A stretch of DNA of 64,000 nucleotides, taken from the NCBI RefSeq assembly GCF_024181725.1, contig NZ_CP028908.1, positions 4,205,501-4,269,500 on the forward strand, in the 5' to 3' direction. This document shows positions 7,910-20,043 of this stretch, piece after piece (position 1 is the stretch's first letter; each line of letters begins with the position of its first letter). Under the pieces are notes generated by a model. That model ran no database searches. It saw nothing but the letters and a program-made list of their open reading frames with translations, and was not told where the DNA came from. The position numbers and the translations under genes were made by a program. This DNA is from Bradyrhizobium sp. WD16. GTDB taxonomy: Bacteria > Pseudomonadota > Alphaproteobacteria > Rhizobiales > Xanthobacteraceae.

Positions 7910-9742
7910 TCAGCGCTGGGTCGACTTGCCGCCGGCATCGAGCCCGACGGTGCGGTCGGGGAAGCCGGCGACATCGTAGTAGCGCTGCGAGCGTATGCGC
8001 TGGAAGTGCAGCACGGTGCGCAGGCCGTTTTCGGCGCGAACGCCTGCCAGGGTGCCGGTGAAAGCGCGCGGCGTTGCGCCATTCGGCATTGCCTCCGTGA
8101 TCACCCGACCGACCAGTTCGCCCTTGGCCGGCGGCTTGAGGTCGAGCAGGCGCGCCAGCGTCATGCCGACGTCTGCATTGCTCACCGGCAGGTTGTCGAC
8201 ATAGCCGGCCTTGAAGTCCGGTCCGATCGCCGCCATGAAATTCTGGGTGTCGGAGCGGGCGAAATTGCCGTGCATGCCCTGACCCTGCTGCAGGCGCGTG
8301 TCGGAGACTTCGACCGTGCACAGCACTGGTTGTTCGCAGCCGGTATCATAGCTGCGGAAATTCACCACGATCGCGGGGTGCGGCGTGCGCGCCTTGCCTT
8401 TCAGGCTGATCGACGACAACCGCAGCGTGCCCGGGATTGGCGCGAGATCGTCATCGACGAAGATGCCGCTGACATAGTCCTGCTCCAGCAGTGCCGCAAC
8501 GATCCGGCGCGCCAATCGGCGGTCCTTTCGGCCGAGATAGATCAGGTCCGAACCGCCATTGGCGGCGACCACGACCTCCGGCTTGGCCGGGTCGGTGCCG
8601 ATCAGGCCATTGCCCAAACGCGGGTAGGCATTGGCCTCGATCTTGGTATTCTTGCTGTCGGGGTCGAACAGCGGCAGGGCAAGCGCCTTGGCGAGGTCGA
8701 GCGCGACGAAGCCCGGCGGCAGCGAGTCCGGACGGACGTCGCTATAGCTTGCCTTGGCGGCAGCGCTGGTCGCGCTTTCCTTGGAGATGGTCGAGAAGCC
8801 GTGGTCTGCCGAGACGACGATGTTGGTCGAGGCCTCGAGACTGAGATCCTTGAGCGCCTGGCGCAGCTGGGCGAGGTTGTCGTCCGCATTCTTGATCGCA
8901 GCAAGGGAGGTGGGACCGTTGATGCCCGGCGTCACCGCGCCGAGACTGTCGCCCTGGTTGTGCTGCGAGCCATCGGGGTCGCGCGACCACAGCACCAGCA
9001 CGAAGGGTTTGCCGCGCGCCTTGAACATCGGCAGGATTGCCTTGGTCACGGCGTCGGTAAAGAACTTCTGCTGGGTGGCGTTGGCGGTGGTGGTGCCCGC
9101 GGTCTTGAAATCGCCCGCCTTGCCGTTGTCGCCGCGCGACGGTGCCGCAGTCGGCAGGCCGGCGGTGGTGAGCGCGGACTTGATCTCGTTTGAGAGGGGA
9201 ATGCCCGCCGGCGTGCCGGTCTGGTCGTCGATGGTGATGGTGGCGCCGCCCGTGCGCTCGGTGTGATCGAACATCAGCGCCGGGCCGAGCTTGCCGACCG
9301 CGGCGGTGGAATAGCCGGCGCTGCGGGCGAGTTTGAGGACGGTTTCCTCGTTGAGGTAGTTGCCGCCGAAATGCTCGTCGATGTCGCCGAGCACCGGATC
9401 ATTCTCGATGAACGGCGTCACGCTGCCGCCCGACGGGCCGACCGGATAGCCAGTATAAATCGTGTTGCTGAAGACGCCGCTGTCGCCGAAATAGTGGCCG
9501 GCGGCCATGGCCGAGGCGTTCGGCATGGTGAAGGTCGGAAACAGCGAATGGGAATTGGCGAAATTGACGCCCTTGTCACGCAGCTCCGCCATCGCCGGTG
9601 CGGTCTGCGGCGTGACCTTGAGCGCCCGCAACCCGTCGGGCACGAAAAGGATCACGTTGCGTCCCTGGCCGGCATCGGCCGGGGCCGCGGATACGACCAA
9701 CGTCAAAAGCCCTGCAGCAAGGCTGAGGAGCCGCATATGCAT
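7910..9742 (-). CDS. secreted alkaline phosphatase-superfamily phosphodiesterase/nucleotide pyrophosphatase
   Basis: About 610 residues with a clear signal peptide ending near APADAG. The core is type I phosphodiesterase/NPP-like: NVILFVPDG (metal-binding Asp), HSLFPTFTMPN (catalytic Thr), SRDPDGSQHNQGD and SADHGFS (further metal ligands). Family members hydrolyse phosphodiesters or phosphate esters in the periplasm; the substrate is not evident. ATG at 9742 is preferred over TTG at 9745 and ATG at 9736. The gene is divergent from pccA with a short shared upstream region. Confidence 0.85.
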   Translation of the reverse strand: MHMRLLSLAAGLLTLVVSAAPADAGQGRNVILFVPDGLRALKVTPQTAPAMAELRDKGVNFANSHSLFPTFTMPNASAMAAGHYFGDSGVFSNTIYTGYPVGPSGGSVTPFIENDPVLGDIDEHFGGNYLNEETVLKLARSAGYSTAAVGKLGPALMFDHTERTGGATITIDDQTGTPAGIPLSNEIKSALTTAGLPTAAPSRGDNGKAGDFKTAGTTTANATQQKFFTDAVTKAILPMFKARGKPFVLVLWSRDPDGSQHNQGDSLGAVTPGINGPTSLAAIKNADDNLAQLRQALKDLSLEASTNIVVSADHGFSTISKESATSAAAKASYSDVRPDSLPPGFVALDLAKALALPLFDPDSKNTKIEANAYPRLGNGLIGTDPAKPEVVVAANGGSDLIYLGRKDRRLARRIVAALLEQDYVSGIFVDDDLAPIPGTLRLSSISLKGKARTPHPAIVVNFRSYDTGCEQPVLCTVEVSDTRLQQGQGMHGNFARSDTQNFMAAIGPDFKAGYVDNLPVSNADVGMTLARLLDLKPPAKGELVGRVITEAMPNGATPRAFTGTLAGVRAENGLRTVLHFQRIRSQRYYDVAGFPDRTVGLDAGGKSTQR

Positions 9743-9880
9743 CAATTTCTCTTTCCCGGTTGGCGGATTTTCACGCTATAGGGGGGCGGTGTGATGGAAT
9801 TGTTACAGGAGCCCGTGCGGCGCCAGTCGGCAAATTCCGTGCGGGGGATAACGCCAACTCGATTTGCCAAAGAAGAGCGC

Positions 9881-11896
<2,016 letters not shown>

Positions 11897-11903
11897 GGCT
11901 GTC

Positions 11904-12770
11904 ATGATCGTGCAGGAGCGTCGCGAGGCCTTCCGCGCCGTTCTCGCCGGCCGTGCCGTTGTACGGCCCGGCTCTGTCTACGATGCGCTGTCGGCGCGCA
12001 TTGCCGAGGACCTCGGCTTCGAGATCGGGATCCTCGGCGGCTCTGCGGCCTCGCTTGCCATCCTCGGCGATCCCGACCTCGTGCTGATCACCTTGAGCGA
12101 ACTCGCCGAGCAGGTCCGCCGCATCACCCGCGCCGGCCGTCTGCCGGTGATGGTCGACGCCGATCACGGCTACGGCAATGCGCTCAATGTCCGCCGCACC
12201 GTGCAGGAACTCGAGGCCGCCGGCGCCGCGGCGCTCACCATCGAGGATACGCTGCTGCCGCAGCACTACGGCGAGGCGAAGCCGCAACTGATTTCCCTCG
12301 ATGAGGGCGTCGGCAAGATCGAAGCGGCGATCGACGGCCGCAACGATCGCTCGCTCGTCATCTTCGGCCGGACCGGCGCCGCTTCGATCACCTCGCTGGA
12401 CGACGCCATCGTCCGCGCCAGGGCTTACGAGGGGGCCGGCGTTGATGCGCTGTTCTTCACCGGGCTCAGGCGCCGCGATGAACTCGCTGCCATCGCCGCG
12501 GCAACCCGTCTGCCGATCATGCTCGGCACCGTCGACGGCGATCTCGACGACGACGCCTTCCTCGCCGCCCACCGCGTCCGCATCGCCAATCAGGGCCATG
12601 CGCCGATCGCCGCTGCGATCGCGGCGGTCCATGCCACGCTCAAGGCGCTGCGCGAGGGCAGGAAGCCGAAGGACCTCGCCGGGCTGCCCGCGGCGGAGCT
12701 GACCAGGCAGGTGACGCGCGAGGCCGAGATGAAAGCGCGCGTCGCCCGGTGGCTCGGTGGCCGGCCATGA
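11904..12770 (+). CDS. PEP mutase/isocitrate lyase superfamily protein (oxaloacetate decarboxylase-like)
   Basis: A 288-residue TIM-barrel protein of the phosphoenolpyruvate mutase/isocitrate lyase superfamily. VMVDADHGYGNALN supplies the Mg ligand Asp85 and Asp87, and LTIED supplies Glu114. The sequence follows the group containing oxaloacetate decarboxylases rather than methylisocitrate lyase, because the KKCGH catalytic loop is missing. It lies 7 bp after pccA and overlaps the acylphosphatase gene, so the three are likely one operon; a role in C3/C4 acid metabolism is inferred. Confidence 0.8.
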   Translation: MIVQERREAFRAVLAGRAVVRPGSVYDALSARIAEDLGFEIGILGGSAASLAILGDPDLVLITLSELAEQVRRITRAGRLPVMVDADHGYGNALNVRRTVQELEAAGAAALTIEDTLLPQHYGEAKPQLISLDEGVGKIEAAIDGRNDRSLVIFGRTGAASITSLDDAIVRARAYEGAGVDALFFTGLRRRDELAAIAAATRLPIMLGTVDGDLDDDAFLAAHRVRIANQGHAPIAAAIAAVHATLKALREGRKPKDLAGLPAAELTRQVTREAEMKARVARWLGGRP

Positions 12771-13084
12771 CGGCGGGCGGCCAGGGCGGCGACATCATCC
12801 GCCACCTCGAGGTTCGCGGCCGCGTGCAGGGCGTCGGTTATCGCGCCTTCGTCGCCGGCATCGCCCAGGACCATGATCTCGCCGGCTGGGTCCGCAACCG
12901 CCGCGACGGTTCGGTCGAGGCCGCGCTGGCCGGATCCGAAGAGGTCGTCGGGGAGGTGATCGAATCGCTTCGCCGCGGTCCGCCGCTGGCCAAGGTCGCT
13001 TCCCTCGAAGTCCGCACAGGTACGCAGGCACTTCTTGACCTGCGGCCGCGCGGCGAATTTTTTGCCGTACTTCCAACACTTTGA
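12767..13084 (+). CDS. acyP: acylphosphatase
   Basis: A 105-residue protein with the acylphosphatase signature VRGRVQGVGYRAFV (catalytic Arg26) and GWVRNRRDGSVEA (catalytic Asn44). These enzymes hydrolyse carboxyl-phosphate bonds such as those of acetyl-phosphate or 1,3-bisphosphoglycerate. The start overlaps the stop of the upstream lyase gene (ATGA), indicating translational coupling. An 8-residue N-terminal extension precedes the usual domain. Confidence 0.92.
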   Translation: MTAGGQGGDIIRHLEVRGRVQGVGYRAFVAGIAQDHDLAGWVRNRRDGSVEAALAGSEEVVGEVIESLRRGPPLAKVASLEVRTGTQALLDLRPRGEFFAVLPTL

Positions 13085-13152
13085 TCGGCTCTGAGAGGTC
13101 GGCGGGACCGGCCATGATTGACGTTGCCGGACCAAGACTTATTTTTAGGGCG

Positions 13153-13641
13153 ATGAAACCGGTCGGCACCATGCTCGGAATGATGGGCGCAGCGGTCATG
13201 CTGATCGCGCTGCTCGTTGCGCCGTCATTGGCCGAGGCCCATGCCGACCATCATCATGCAGCGCCGGTTGCTGCTGGTCCTGCGCCCGTCGCGCCGTCCG
13301 GCCATCATATGCTCGCCGACAAGAACGTGGTCGCCGCGATCGTCGCCGATCAGATGCCCGACCGCCAGGAGGGGCCCGCTCGGGTTGCTCACCATCACAT
13401 CCAGCCCCCCCAACAAGTGACGGCCCGTGCCGAGACCGCGGCCGATCAAGGCGCCGGGCTTGATCACTGCATGGTGGGCTGCTGCGTCGGCGCCAACTGT
13501 GCCGGCTCGTCCGCGGTCGCGACAGCGGCGTCGCCGTTGCTGCCGCCGCAGGCGGCTCTGAAGCTCGGTGTAGCGGATAGCCGGCCGATGGCCAGCCTGC
13601 CTGCCGACGGTCCGCGCCGGCCTCCTCGATCCTTCGTCTGA
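13153..13641 (+). CDS. His/Cys-rich secreted protein at the head of the metal-efflux locus
   Basis: About 162 residues. A hydrophobic signal sequence ends near AEAHA and is followed at once by HADHHHA, then further His clusters (GHHM, HHH) and a DHCMVGCC...NC segment with four Cys. This composition suggests a periplasmic metal-binding or sensor/accessory protein; proteins of this kind often precede heavy-metal RND operons. I cannot assign it to a named family with confidence. Start 13153 is chosen for the signal peptide; the frame is open back to 13081. The adaptor gene follows after 84 bp. Confidence 0.65.
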   Translation: MKPVGTMLGMMGAAVMLIALLVAPSLAEAHADHHHAAPVAAGPAPVAPSGHHMLADKNVVAAIVADQMPDRQEGPARVAHHHIQPPQQVTARAETAADQGAGLDHCMVGCCVGANCAGSSAVATAASPLLPPQAALKLGVADSRPMASLPADGPRRPPRSFV

Positions 13642-13725
13642 ACGAACTCACGGCCGTTGCCCATTGCGATGCTCGCAATGCGCCACGCCGCGCGAACACT
13701 CGTTTCAAGGTGAAGGATTCCATCC

Positions 13726-15390
13726 ATGTCATCCCGGTTTGCTGCTGCGCTGGTCGCGGTGGTGGTGACGATCGCATCTGCGATCGGAACGACACAGGCC
13801 CATGAGGGCCATGACCATCAGGACGAGGCCCCGGCGGCGGTCGCCACCGCAGTCCCGGCGGGCGCGGAAAGCGCCTCCGATCAATTCGAGCTGGTGGCGC
13901 TGCCGCGTGGTGGCGGCCTCGATATCTATCTCGATGCCTACGCCACCAACGCCCCGGTGGAAGGCGCTTCGATCGAGATCGAGACCCCCGAAGGCGCACG
14001 CAAGGCGCAGGCCGCCGCCGGCCAGCCCTATCGGCTTGAAGGTGAGTTTCTCAAGAAGCCCGGGCATTACGATCTGATCGCCACGGTCCAGGCCGCCGGC
14101 ACCACCGACGTTCTGCCATTGAGCATCGGTGTTCCGGAGCCTGCCGCGGGTGCGCCGGCGCAGCTCGCACTGGCGAGCACGACGATCCTCCAGCCGCTCG
14201 CCGCAGTGATGCTGGGCATCGGCATCGTGCTGGGGCTGGCGCTCGGCCGCATCCTCTGGCGACGCGGCGCCGCCATCCTCGCGCTGGCGTTGCTCGCAGG
14301 TGTGATCTTGGCGCCGCGGCAGGGCTTCGCCCACGGCGGTGAGGATCACGGTGACGATGAGCACGGCGGCGTGGCCGCGGCCTCGGTGGCGGGGCCGCTG
14401 GCACGGCGGCTGCCGGACGGCAGCATCTATGTGCCAAAACCGCTGCAGCGGATCTTCGAGGTCCGTACCGTGATTGCTGCGAGCGGCAGCCATCGCCGCG
14501 CCATCGAGCTGCCGGGCCGCATCATCCCCGATCCGAATGCCAGCGGCTTCGTCCAGGCTGCGATCGCCGGTCGGCTGTCGCCGCCGCCCGGCGGCTTCCC
14601 GCGTCTCGGCACGCAGGTGAAGGCTGGCGACGTGCTCGCCTATGTCACCCCGCCGCTCCAGGCCATCGACCGCTCCGACATGCGCCAGCGCCAGGGCGAG
14701 CTCGACCAGCAGATCGCCATCGTCGAGCGCCGCGTGGCCCGCTACGAATATCTCGTGCCGAGCGGCGCGGCGACGCAGACCCAGCTCGAAGAGGCGCGGC
14801 TGGAGCTGCAGGGCCTGCGGGATCGTCGCACCTCGCTCGATCGTGCCCGCCGCGAGTCCGAGGCGCTGACCGCGCCGGTCTCCGGCATCATCGCCGACGG
14901 CAATCCGGTGGCGGGGCAGGTGGCCCAGGCCAACGCCGTAATCTTCCAGGTCATCGACCCCAACAAGCTCTGGGTCGAGGCGCTCAGCTATGACGCCGTC
15001 GCGGATACCATGGCCGCCAGCGCGCAGACCTCGTCCGGCGCGACGCTGCCGCTGTCCTTCCGCGGCGCCGGCTTCGCCGATCGCAGCCAGAGCGTGCCTG
15101 TCCATTTCGCCATCGACGGCGAGGCGGGCGGCCTGCGCGCGGGCCAGTTCGTCACCGTGCTGGTGAGCAAGCCCGACGAGCGCAAGGGCATCGCCCTGCC
15201 GCGCACCGCGGTGGTGCGCAACGCCAATGGCCAGGACTTCGTCTTCGACCACGTCGGCGCCGAGCGCTTCGAGGCTCGCCCGGTGCGGGTCGAGCCGCTT
15301 GACGGCGATCGGGTGCTGATCCTCGCCGGTCTCGAGGGCGGCCGTCGGGTGGTGGTGCAGGGCGCCGAACTCCTCAATCAGGTGCGGTGA
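13726..15390 (+). CDS. RND heavy-metal efflux periplasmic adaptor with extra N-terminal membrane module (CusB/CzcB-like)
   Basis: Membrane fusion protein linking an RND pump to an outer-membrane channel. The 554 residues have two parts. Residues 1-26 form a signal peptide, followed by a His-rich stretch (HEGHDH), a beta-rich domain (about 52-135) and a membrane segment (153-178). Then comes a second hydrophobic segment (181-197) leading to [14 protein letters not shown] and an ordinary adaptor: barrel-sandwich lipoyl halves, a coiled-coil hairpin (about 315-375) and beta-barrel/MPD domains. The 181-204 segment looks like the signal peptide of a separate adaptor, so the gene resembles a fusion of two genes. 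It lies 7 bp before the pump gene. Confidence 0.88.
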   Translation: MSSRFAAALVAVVVTIASAIGTTQAHEGHDHQDEAPAAVATAVPAGAESASDQFELVALPRGGGLDIYLDAYATNAPVEGASIEIETPEGARKAQAAAGQPYRLEGEFLKKPGHYDLIATVQAAGTTDVLPLSIGVPEPAAGAPAQLALASTTILQPLAAVMLGIGIVLGLALGRILWRRGAAILALALLAGVILAPRQGFAHGGEDHGDDEHGGVAAASVAGPLARRLPDGSIYVPKPLQRIFEVRTVIAASGSHRRAIELPGRIIPDPNASGFVQAAIAGRLSPPPGGFPRLGTQVKAGDVLAYVTPPLQAIDRSDMRQRQGELDQQIAIVERRVARYEYLVPSGAATQTQLEEARLELQGLRDRRTSLDRARRESEALTAPVSGIIADGNPVAGQVAQANAVIFQVIDPNKLWVEALSYDAVADTMAASAQTSSGATLPLSFRGAGFADRSQSVPVHFAIDGEAGGLRAGQFVTVLVSKPDERKGIALPRTAVVRNANGQDFVFDHVGAERFEARPVRVEPLDGDRVLILAGLEGGRRVVVQGAELLNQVR

Positions 15391-15397
15391 GGGCGCG

Positions 15398-18300
15398 ATG
15401 TTCACGTTTCTCGTCACCCAGTCGTTGCGCAACCGCTTGCTGGTCCTGGCGCTCAGCGTCGCGCTGATCATCCTCGGACTCGTCACCATTCAGCGGCTGC
15501 CGGTCGATGTCTTCCCCGACCTCAACCGGCCGACGGTCACCATCATGACCGAGTCGGAGGGGCTGGCGCCGCCCGAGGTGGAGCAGCTCGTCACCTTTCC
15601 CATCGAGACGCAGATGAACGGCGTGCCCGGCGTCAGCCGGGTCCGTTCGGTGTCAGGCGTCGGCCTGTCGATCGTCTACGTCGAATTCAACTGGGACACC
15701 GATATCTACCGCAATCGCCAACTCGTCGCCGAGAAGCTGGCGGCGGCCCGCGATCAGCTGCCCGCCAACACGGTGCCGCAGCTCGGACCGATGAGCTCGA
15801 TCATGGGCCAGATCGAGCTGGTGGCGCTGAGCAGCGACCGCCTGTCGCCGATGGAATTGCGCGAGATCGCCGATTTTACCGTCCGACCGCGGCTCCTCGG
15901 CATTCCCGGCGTCGCCCAGGTGATCCCGATCGGCGGCGAGGTCCGGCAGTACCGGGTGGCACCGCAGACCGCGGCGATGCGGGCGCTCGGCGTGTCCTAT
16001 GATCAGGTCGAGCGGGCGCTGGCGCAGTTCGGCACCAACAGCGGCGGCGGTTTCACCGACCTCAATTCACGCGAATATCTGATCCGCAACATCGGTCGCA
16101 GCACCAGCCTCGACGATCTGCGCAATATCGTCGTCACCAAGATCGGCGGCCGGCCGGTCTATCTCAGCCAGGTCGCCAGTGTGGCCTTCGCACCCAAGAC
16201 CAAGCGCGGCGATGCCGGCTATCAGGGCAAGCCGGCGGTGATCGTCTCGGTGGAGAAGCAGCCCAATGTCGATACCATCACGCTGACGAGGTCGCTGGAA
16301 AGCGCGCTGACCGAACTCTCGCGCAGTCTGCCCGCGGGCGTGCAGGCCGACCAGATCCTGTTCCGTCAGGCCGATTTCATCGAGACCTCGATCCACAATC
16401 TCCAGCGCGTGCTGGTCGAAGCCGCCATCGTCGTCGCGGCGGTGCTGTTCGCCTTCCTGCTCAACTGGCGGACCACGGCGATCTCGCTGATCGCCATTCC
16501 GCTGTCGATCCTGACAACCGCCGTGATCTTCAAGCTGGCGGGGCTGTCCATCAACACCATGACGCTGGGCGGCCTCGCCATCGCCATCGGCGAACTGGTC
16601 GACGACGCGGTGGTCGATGTCGAGAACATCCTGCGGCGGCTGCGCGAGAACCGCACTGCCGTACGCCCGCGACCGGTCTTCGACGTGGTGGTTTCGGCAT
16701 CACAGGAGGTCCGTTCGGGCATCGTCTACGCCACCATGATCATCGTGCTGGTGTTCCTTCCGCTGTTTGCCCTTGGCGGCATCGAAGGCCGCCTGTTCAC
16801 GCCGCTCGGCGAGGCCTACATCGTCTCGATCCTGTCGAGCCTTCTGGTCTCGATCACCCTGACGCCGGTGCTCGCCTATTATCTGCTGCCCAAGCTCAAG
16901 GGCAGGGCGGAGCATGACGGCGCGCTGGTTCGCGTGCTCAAGCGCGGCTACGCCCGTCTGCTGTCGGCGGCGCTCGGCCACGGTCGCATCTTGGTGGCCG
17001 GTGCCGGACTTGCGGTAGCGCTGGCGGTCGCCGGCGCCTTCACGCTGCCGCGGGCCTTCCTGCCGCCGTTCAACGAGGGCAGCTTCACCATCAACCTGTT
17101 GTTCAACCCGGGCGTCAGCCTCACCGAATCGAACCGTGTCGGCCTGATCGCCGAACGGCTCATCCTCGAGGTGCCTGACGTCGCGGCTGTCGGGCGGCGG
17201 ACCGGCCGCGCCGAGCTCGACGAACATGCTGAAGGCGTGCACTCCTCGGAGATCGAGGTCGAAATGCGGCCGACGACGCGCGGCAAGCCGGAGATCGTCG
17301 CCGACATCCGCAGCCGCCTCGCGCTCCTGCCGCTCGCCGTCAATGTCGGTCAGCCGATCTCGCACCGGCTCGACCACATGCTGTCCGGCGTCCGGGCGGA
17401 AATCGCGCTGAAGGTCTTCGGCGACGATCTCGACGCTCTGCGCAGCACCGCCGAGGAACTGCGTGGCCGTCTGGCCCGCATTCCAGGCATCGCGGACCTG
17501 CAGGTCGAGAAGCAGGTGCGGATTCCGCAGCTCGAGATCCGGGTCGACTACCAGCGCGCCGCGCTTTACGGCGTGCAGCCCGGCGCCATCGTCGACTATC
17601 TCAGCCGGCTCTCCAGCGGCCGCGTCGTCAGCCGGGTTGTCGACGGCTATCGCCGCTTCGACGTGGTGATGCGGCTGCCCGACAGCGCCCGCACCACGGA
17701 CAAGCTTGGCGACCTGTTGATCGAGACGCCGTCGGGCTGGATTCCGGCGCGCCAGCTCGCCGACATCAAGGAAACCGACGGGCCCAACCAGATCCTGCGG
17801 GAGAACGGTCGCAGGCGGCTTGTCGTCCTTGCCAATACAGATGGCCATGCCGACATGGCGCAGATCGTCAAGGCGATCCGGGGCGAGGTCGAGAAGACGA
17901 AGTTGCCCGAGGGCTATTTCACCAGCCTCGAAGGCACTTTCCAGGCCCAGGAAGAGGCGACGCGAACCATTGGCGTCCTTTCGGTGGTCTCGCTCGCGCT
18001 GATCTTCGCCATTCTCTACAGCCGCTACCGGTCGGTGGCGCTGTCGCTGATCATCATGGGCAATCTGCCGCTCGCCCTGATCGGGGCGGTGATCGCGCTC
18101 TATCTCGCGGGGCAGCCGCTGTCGGTCGCCAGCATGATCGGTTTCATCACCCTGACCGGCATCGCCGCGCGCAACGGGATCCTCAAGATCAGCCACTACA
18201 TCAACCTGTCGCTGCAGGAAGGCGTGCCGTTCGGCCGCGAGCTGATCGTCCGCGGCAGTCTCGAGCGGCTGACGCCGGTGCTGATGACGGCGCTGTCCGC

Positions 18301-18523
18301 CGGCGTTGCCCTGGTGCCGCTGCTGTGGGACGCGGCGACCCCGGGCAAGGAGATCCTGCATCCGGTCGCGGTGACGATCTTCGGCGGGCTGATCAGTGCG
18401 ACGCTGCTTGATTCCTTCCTGACCCCGGTCCTGTTCGCCCGCTTCGGTGGGCGGGCGATCAAGCACCTTGCGCCGCTGGCCGAACCGGCGAGCGGTGCCG
18501 CGCGTCCGGCGCAGGCATTCTGA
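15398..18523 (+). CDS. heavy-metal efflux RND pump (CzcA/CusA family)
   Basis: Proton-driven inner-membrane transporter of 1041 residues, the usual length. It begins with the HME-type pattern of TM1 followed by [17 protein letters not shown], has the two large periplasmic loops, and carries [16 protein letters not shown] in TM4, where the HME subclasses place their proton-relay Asp and Glu. [12 protein letters not shown]-like TM10 sequence is present as [14 protein letters not shown]. The TM4 motif does not match the textbook Cus(Cu/Ag) or Czc(Co/Zn/Cd) forms closely enough to name the ion. It is preceded by its adaptor gene; no outer-membrane factor gene is nearby. Confidence 0.92.
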   Translation: MFTFLVTQSLRNRLLVLALSVALIILGLVTIQRLPVDVFPDLNRPTVTIMTESEGLAPPEVEQLVTFPIETQMNGVPGVSRVRSVSGVGLSIVYVEFNWDTDIYRNRQLVAEKLAAARDQLPANTVPQLGPMSSIMGQIELVALSSDRLSPMELREIADFTVRPRLLGIPGVAQVIPIGGEVRQYRVAPQTAAMRALGVSYDQVERALAQFGTNSGGGFTDLNSREYLIRNIGRSTSLDDLRNIVVTKIGGRPVYLSQVASVAFAPKTKRGDAGYQGKPAVIVSVEKQPNVDTITLTRSLESALTELSRSLPAGVQADQILFRQADFIETSIHNLQRVLVEAAIVVAAVLFAFLLNWRTTAISLIAIPLSILTTAVIFKLAGLSINTMTLGGLAIAIGELVDDAVVDVENILRRLRENRTAVRPRPVFDVVVSASQEVRSGIVYATMIIVLVFLPLFALGGIEGRLFTPLGEAYIVSILSSLLVSITLTPVLAYYLLPKLKGRAEHDGALVRVLKRGYARLLSAALGHGRILVAGAGLAVALAVAGAFTLPRAFLPPFNEGSFTINLLFNPGVSLTESNRVGLIAERLILEVPDVAAVGRRTGRAELDEHAEGVHSSEIEVEMRPTTRGKPEIVADIRSRLALLPLAVNVGQPISHRLDHMLSGVRAEIALKVFGDDLDALRSTAEELRGRLARIPGIADLQVEKQVRIPQLEIRVDYQRAALYGVQPGAIVDYLSRLSSGRVVSRVVDGYRRFDVVMRLPDSARTTDKLGDLLIETPSGWIPARQLADIKETDGPNQILRENGRRRLVVLANTDGHADMAQIVKAIRGEVEKTKLPEGYFTSLEGTFQAQEEATRTIGVLSVVSLALIFAILYSRYRSVALSLIIMGNLPLALIGAVIALYLAGQPLSVASMIGFITLTGIAARNGILKISHYINLSLQEGVPFGRELIVRGSLERLTPVLMTALSAGVALVPLLWDAATPGKEILHPVAVTIFGGLISATLLDSFLTPVLFARFGGRAIKHLAPLAEPASGAARPAQAF

Positions 18524-18563
18524 CCATCACCCTCGCTTGTCGAACAAAAAGGAGAACCGACCA

Positions 18564-18935
18564 ATGAAATCGCCCCCTGTCCTCGCTGCCGCCATCCTGC
18601 TCGCCATGTCGGCCGCGGCGCTCGCCCACGCGCCCAAGATCGGCGTCAATGGCGGGCCGCAGAGCAATGCCGGTCCTTATCACATGGAGCTGATCGCCAA
18701 GGAGAAGTCGCTCGATGTCTATCTGCGCGATCACGGCGACAAGTCGGTAGCGACGGCGGGCTTTGCCGGCACCGCGATCTTCGTCATCGACGGCAAGTCC
18801 GAACGGATCGAGCTCAAGCCGACCGGCGACAACCGCCTGACCGGCACCGCGTCGGTGGCGCTGCCCAAGGAGCCGGCCGGCGTGGTGCGCGTGACCATGC
18901 CGGGTGGCGGCTCCGCCCAGGGCCAGTTCAAGTGA
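18564..18935 (+). CDS. small secreted protein of the metal-efflux locus (123 aa)
   Basis: Starts 40 bp after the pump gene with a strong AAGGAG site. A signal peptide ends at ALAHA. The mature part is predicted beta-rich: PYHMELIAKEKSLDVYLRD, then TAIFVIDGKSERIEL and VVRVTMPGG. This pattern resembles the extra N-terminal domain of the adaptor in the same operon ([17 protein letters not shown]), so both may share a domain used in periplasmic metal handling. That resemblance is from reading by eye. No catalytic residues recognised. Confidence 0.7.
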   Translation: MKSPPVLAAAILLAMSAAALAHAPKIGVNGGPQSNAGPYHMELIAKEKSLDVYLRDHGDKSVATAGFAGTAIFVIDGKSERIELKPTGDNRLTGTASVALPKEPAGVVRVTMPGGGSAQGQFK

Positions 18936-19053
18936 TGACGGCTGTTCGACTGAACGCCCGCTTCAACTGAACAGGCGCCGGTGATCGGCGTTGCGGCTCC
19001 GAGGTGGGCTGCGGCCCCGGTCGGCGGCGGACGTTCAAGAACAGGAGGAGCAC

Positions 19054-19680
19054 ATGATGAAGAGCAGGATTACCATCACGGCCATTGCACTGATGCTGGG
19101 CGCCGGCGGTGCCTTTGCCCTGTCCTCTGAGCACCAGCACGAACATCAGGCGCCGGCGCAAACCCAACCTCAATCCCAGGACGAGACCAAGGACCATCCT
19201 AAGGACCAGTCGCAGGTCAGGGACAACGCCGTGCCGGATCAGTGCCGCGCCGCGATTCAGTCGATGCCGCGTGGCTGCATGGAGATGATGCAGCGCATGG
19301 GCGGCATGATGGGCGGTGGAATGATGGGCGGCGGTGCTGGTGGCGGAGGCATGATGGGGGGCGGCAATCGCGGCGGCATGACGGGAGGAGGGGCTTCCCC
19401 CAGCGCCGCCGATGCCGGCGCTTCGACATCGACCAGGGCGTATCTCGCAGCGGTGGAGAAGATGCATGGTCCGATGACGGAAGGCGTCAAGGCGTCCGAT
19501 CCCGACGTTGCTTTCGTGCGGGGCATGATTGCCCATCACGAGGGGGCGATCGACATGGCGCGCGTGGTGCTGGCCTATGGCAACGATCCCCTGGCGAGGA
19601 CCTGGGCGGAACAGACGATCCGGGAGCAGCAGCATCAGATCGACGAGATGCAGGCCTGGCTTACCAAGCAGCAGAAGTAG
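19054..19680 (+). CDS. DUF305 family secreted protein
   Basis: About 208 residues, preceded by AGGAGGAG. The N-terminal signal sequence leads to a His/Gln-rich stretch, then a Met/Gly-rich low-complexity segment (repeated GGMMGGG units), then a DUF305 domain with FVRGMIAHHEGAIDMA and a C-terminal helix REQQHQIDEMQAW. DUF305 proteins are four-helix bundles often found beside copper and other metal-resistance genes. Position after the RND locus and the Met/His content support a periplasmic metal-binding role. The metal is inferred, not shown. Confidence 0.85.
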   Translation: MMKSRITITAIALMLGAGGAFALSSEHQHEHQAPAQTQPQSQDETKDHPKDQSQVRDNAVPDQCRAAIQSMPRGCMEMMQRMGGMMGGGMMGGGAGGGGMMGGGNRGGMTGGGASPSAADAGASTSTRAYLAAVEKMHGPMTEGVKASDPDVAFVRGMIAHHEGAIDMARVVLAYGNDPLARTWAEQTIREQQHQIDEMQAWLTKQQK

Positions 19681-19740
19681 GACGACTTGGCCTGGCGTGA
19701 GTTGGCCGGGAGCTGATTCATTTTCTGCCGTCGTCCCTCG

Positions 19741-20043
19741 CAAAGGCGGCGCGCCGACCCGGCCGACTGGTTCGCCGGCGGCTCGTCGCTTGCCGCCCAG
19801 GGGCTCGCCAGCTTCTGGCTCGACATCCGCATCGTCGACGGTACCAACACCAAGGACGAGAAGGCCGATTATGTCGCCGCGGTGTTCCGCGCCATGGCGG
19901 AGCTGCTCGGGCCGCTGCGCCACGAGAGCTATGTCCATGTCCACGATGTGCGGGCCGATGCTTATGGGTTCGGCGGTCTGACCCAGGAGCGGCGCTATAT
20001 CGCCCGCAGGCTCGGCAGCAACCCAGGCCGGCCGGCGGCCTGA
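19741..20043 (+). pseudogene. 5'-truncated tautomerase (4-oxalocrotonate tautomerase-like) remnant
   Basis: The frame reads DPADWFAGGSSLAAQGLASF, then WLDIRIVDGTNTKDEKADYV and YVHVHDVRADAYGFGGLTQE, ending at TGA 20041-20043. This matches the C-terminal two thirds of small tautomerase-family proteins. The expected N-terminus with catalytic Pro1 is absent: upstream the frame has an unrelated sequence and a stop at 19714-19716, with no usable start codon. The remnant directly abuts the lipB stop codon. Homology appears to begin at about 19753, so the break lies between the DUF305 gene and this point. Confidence 0.65.
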
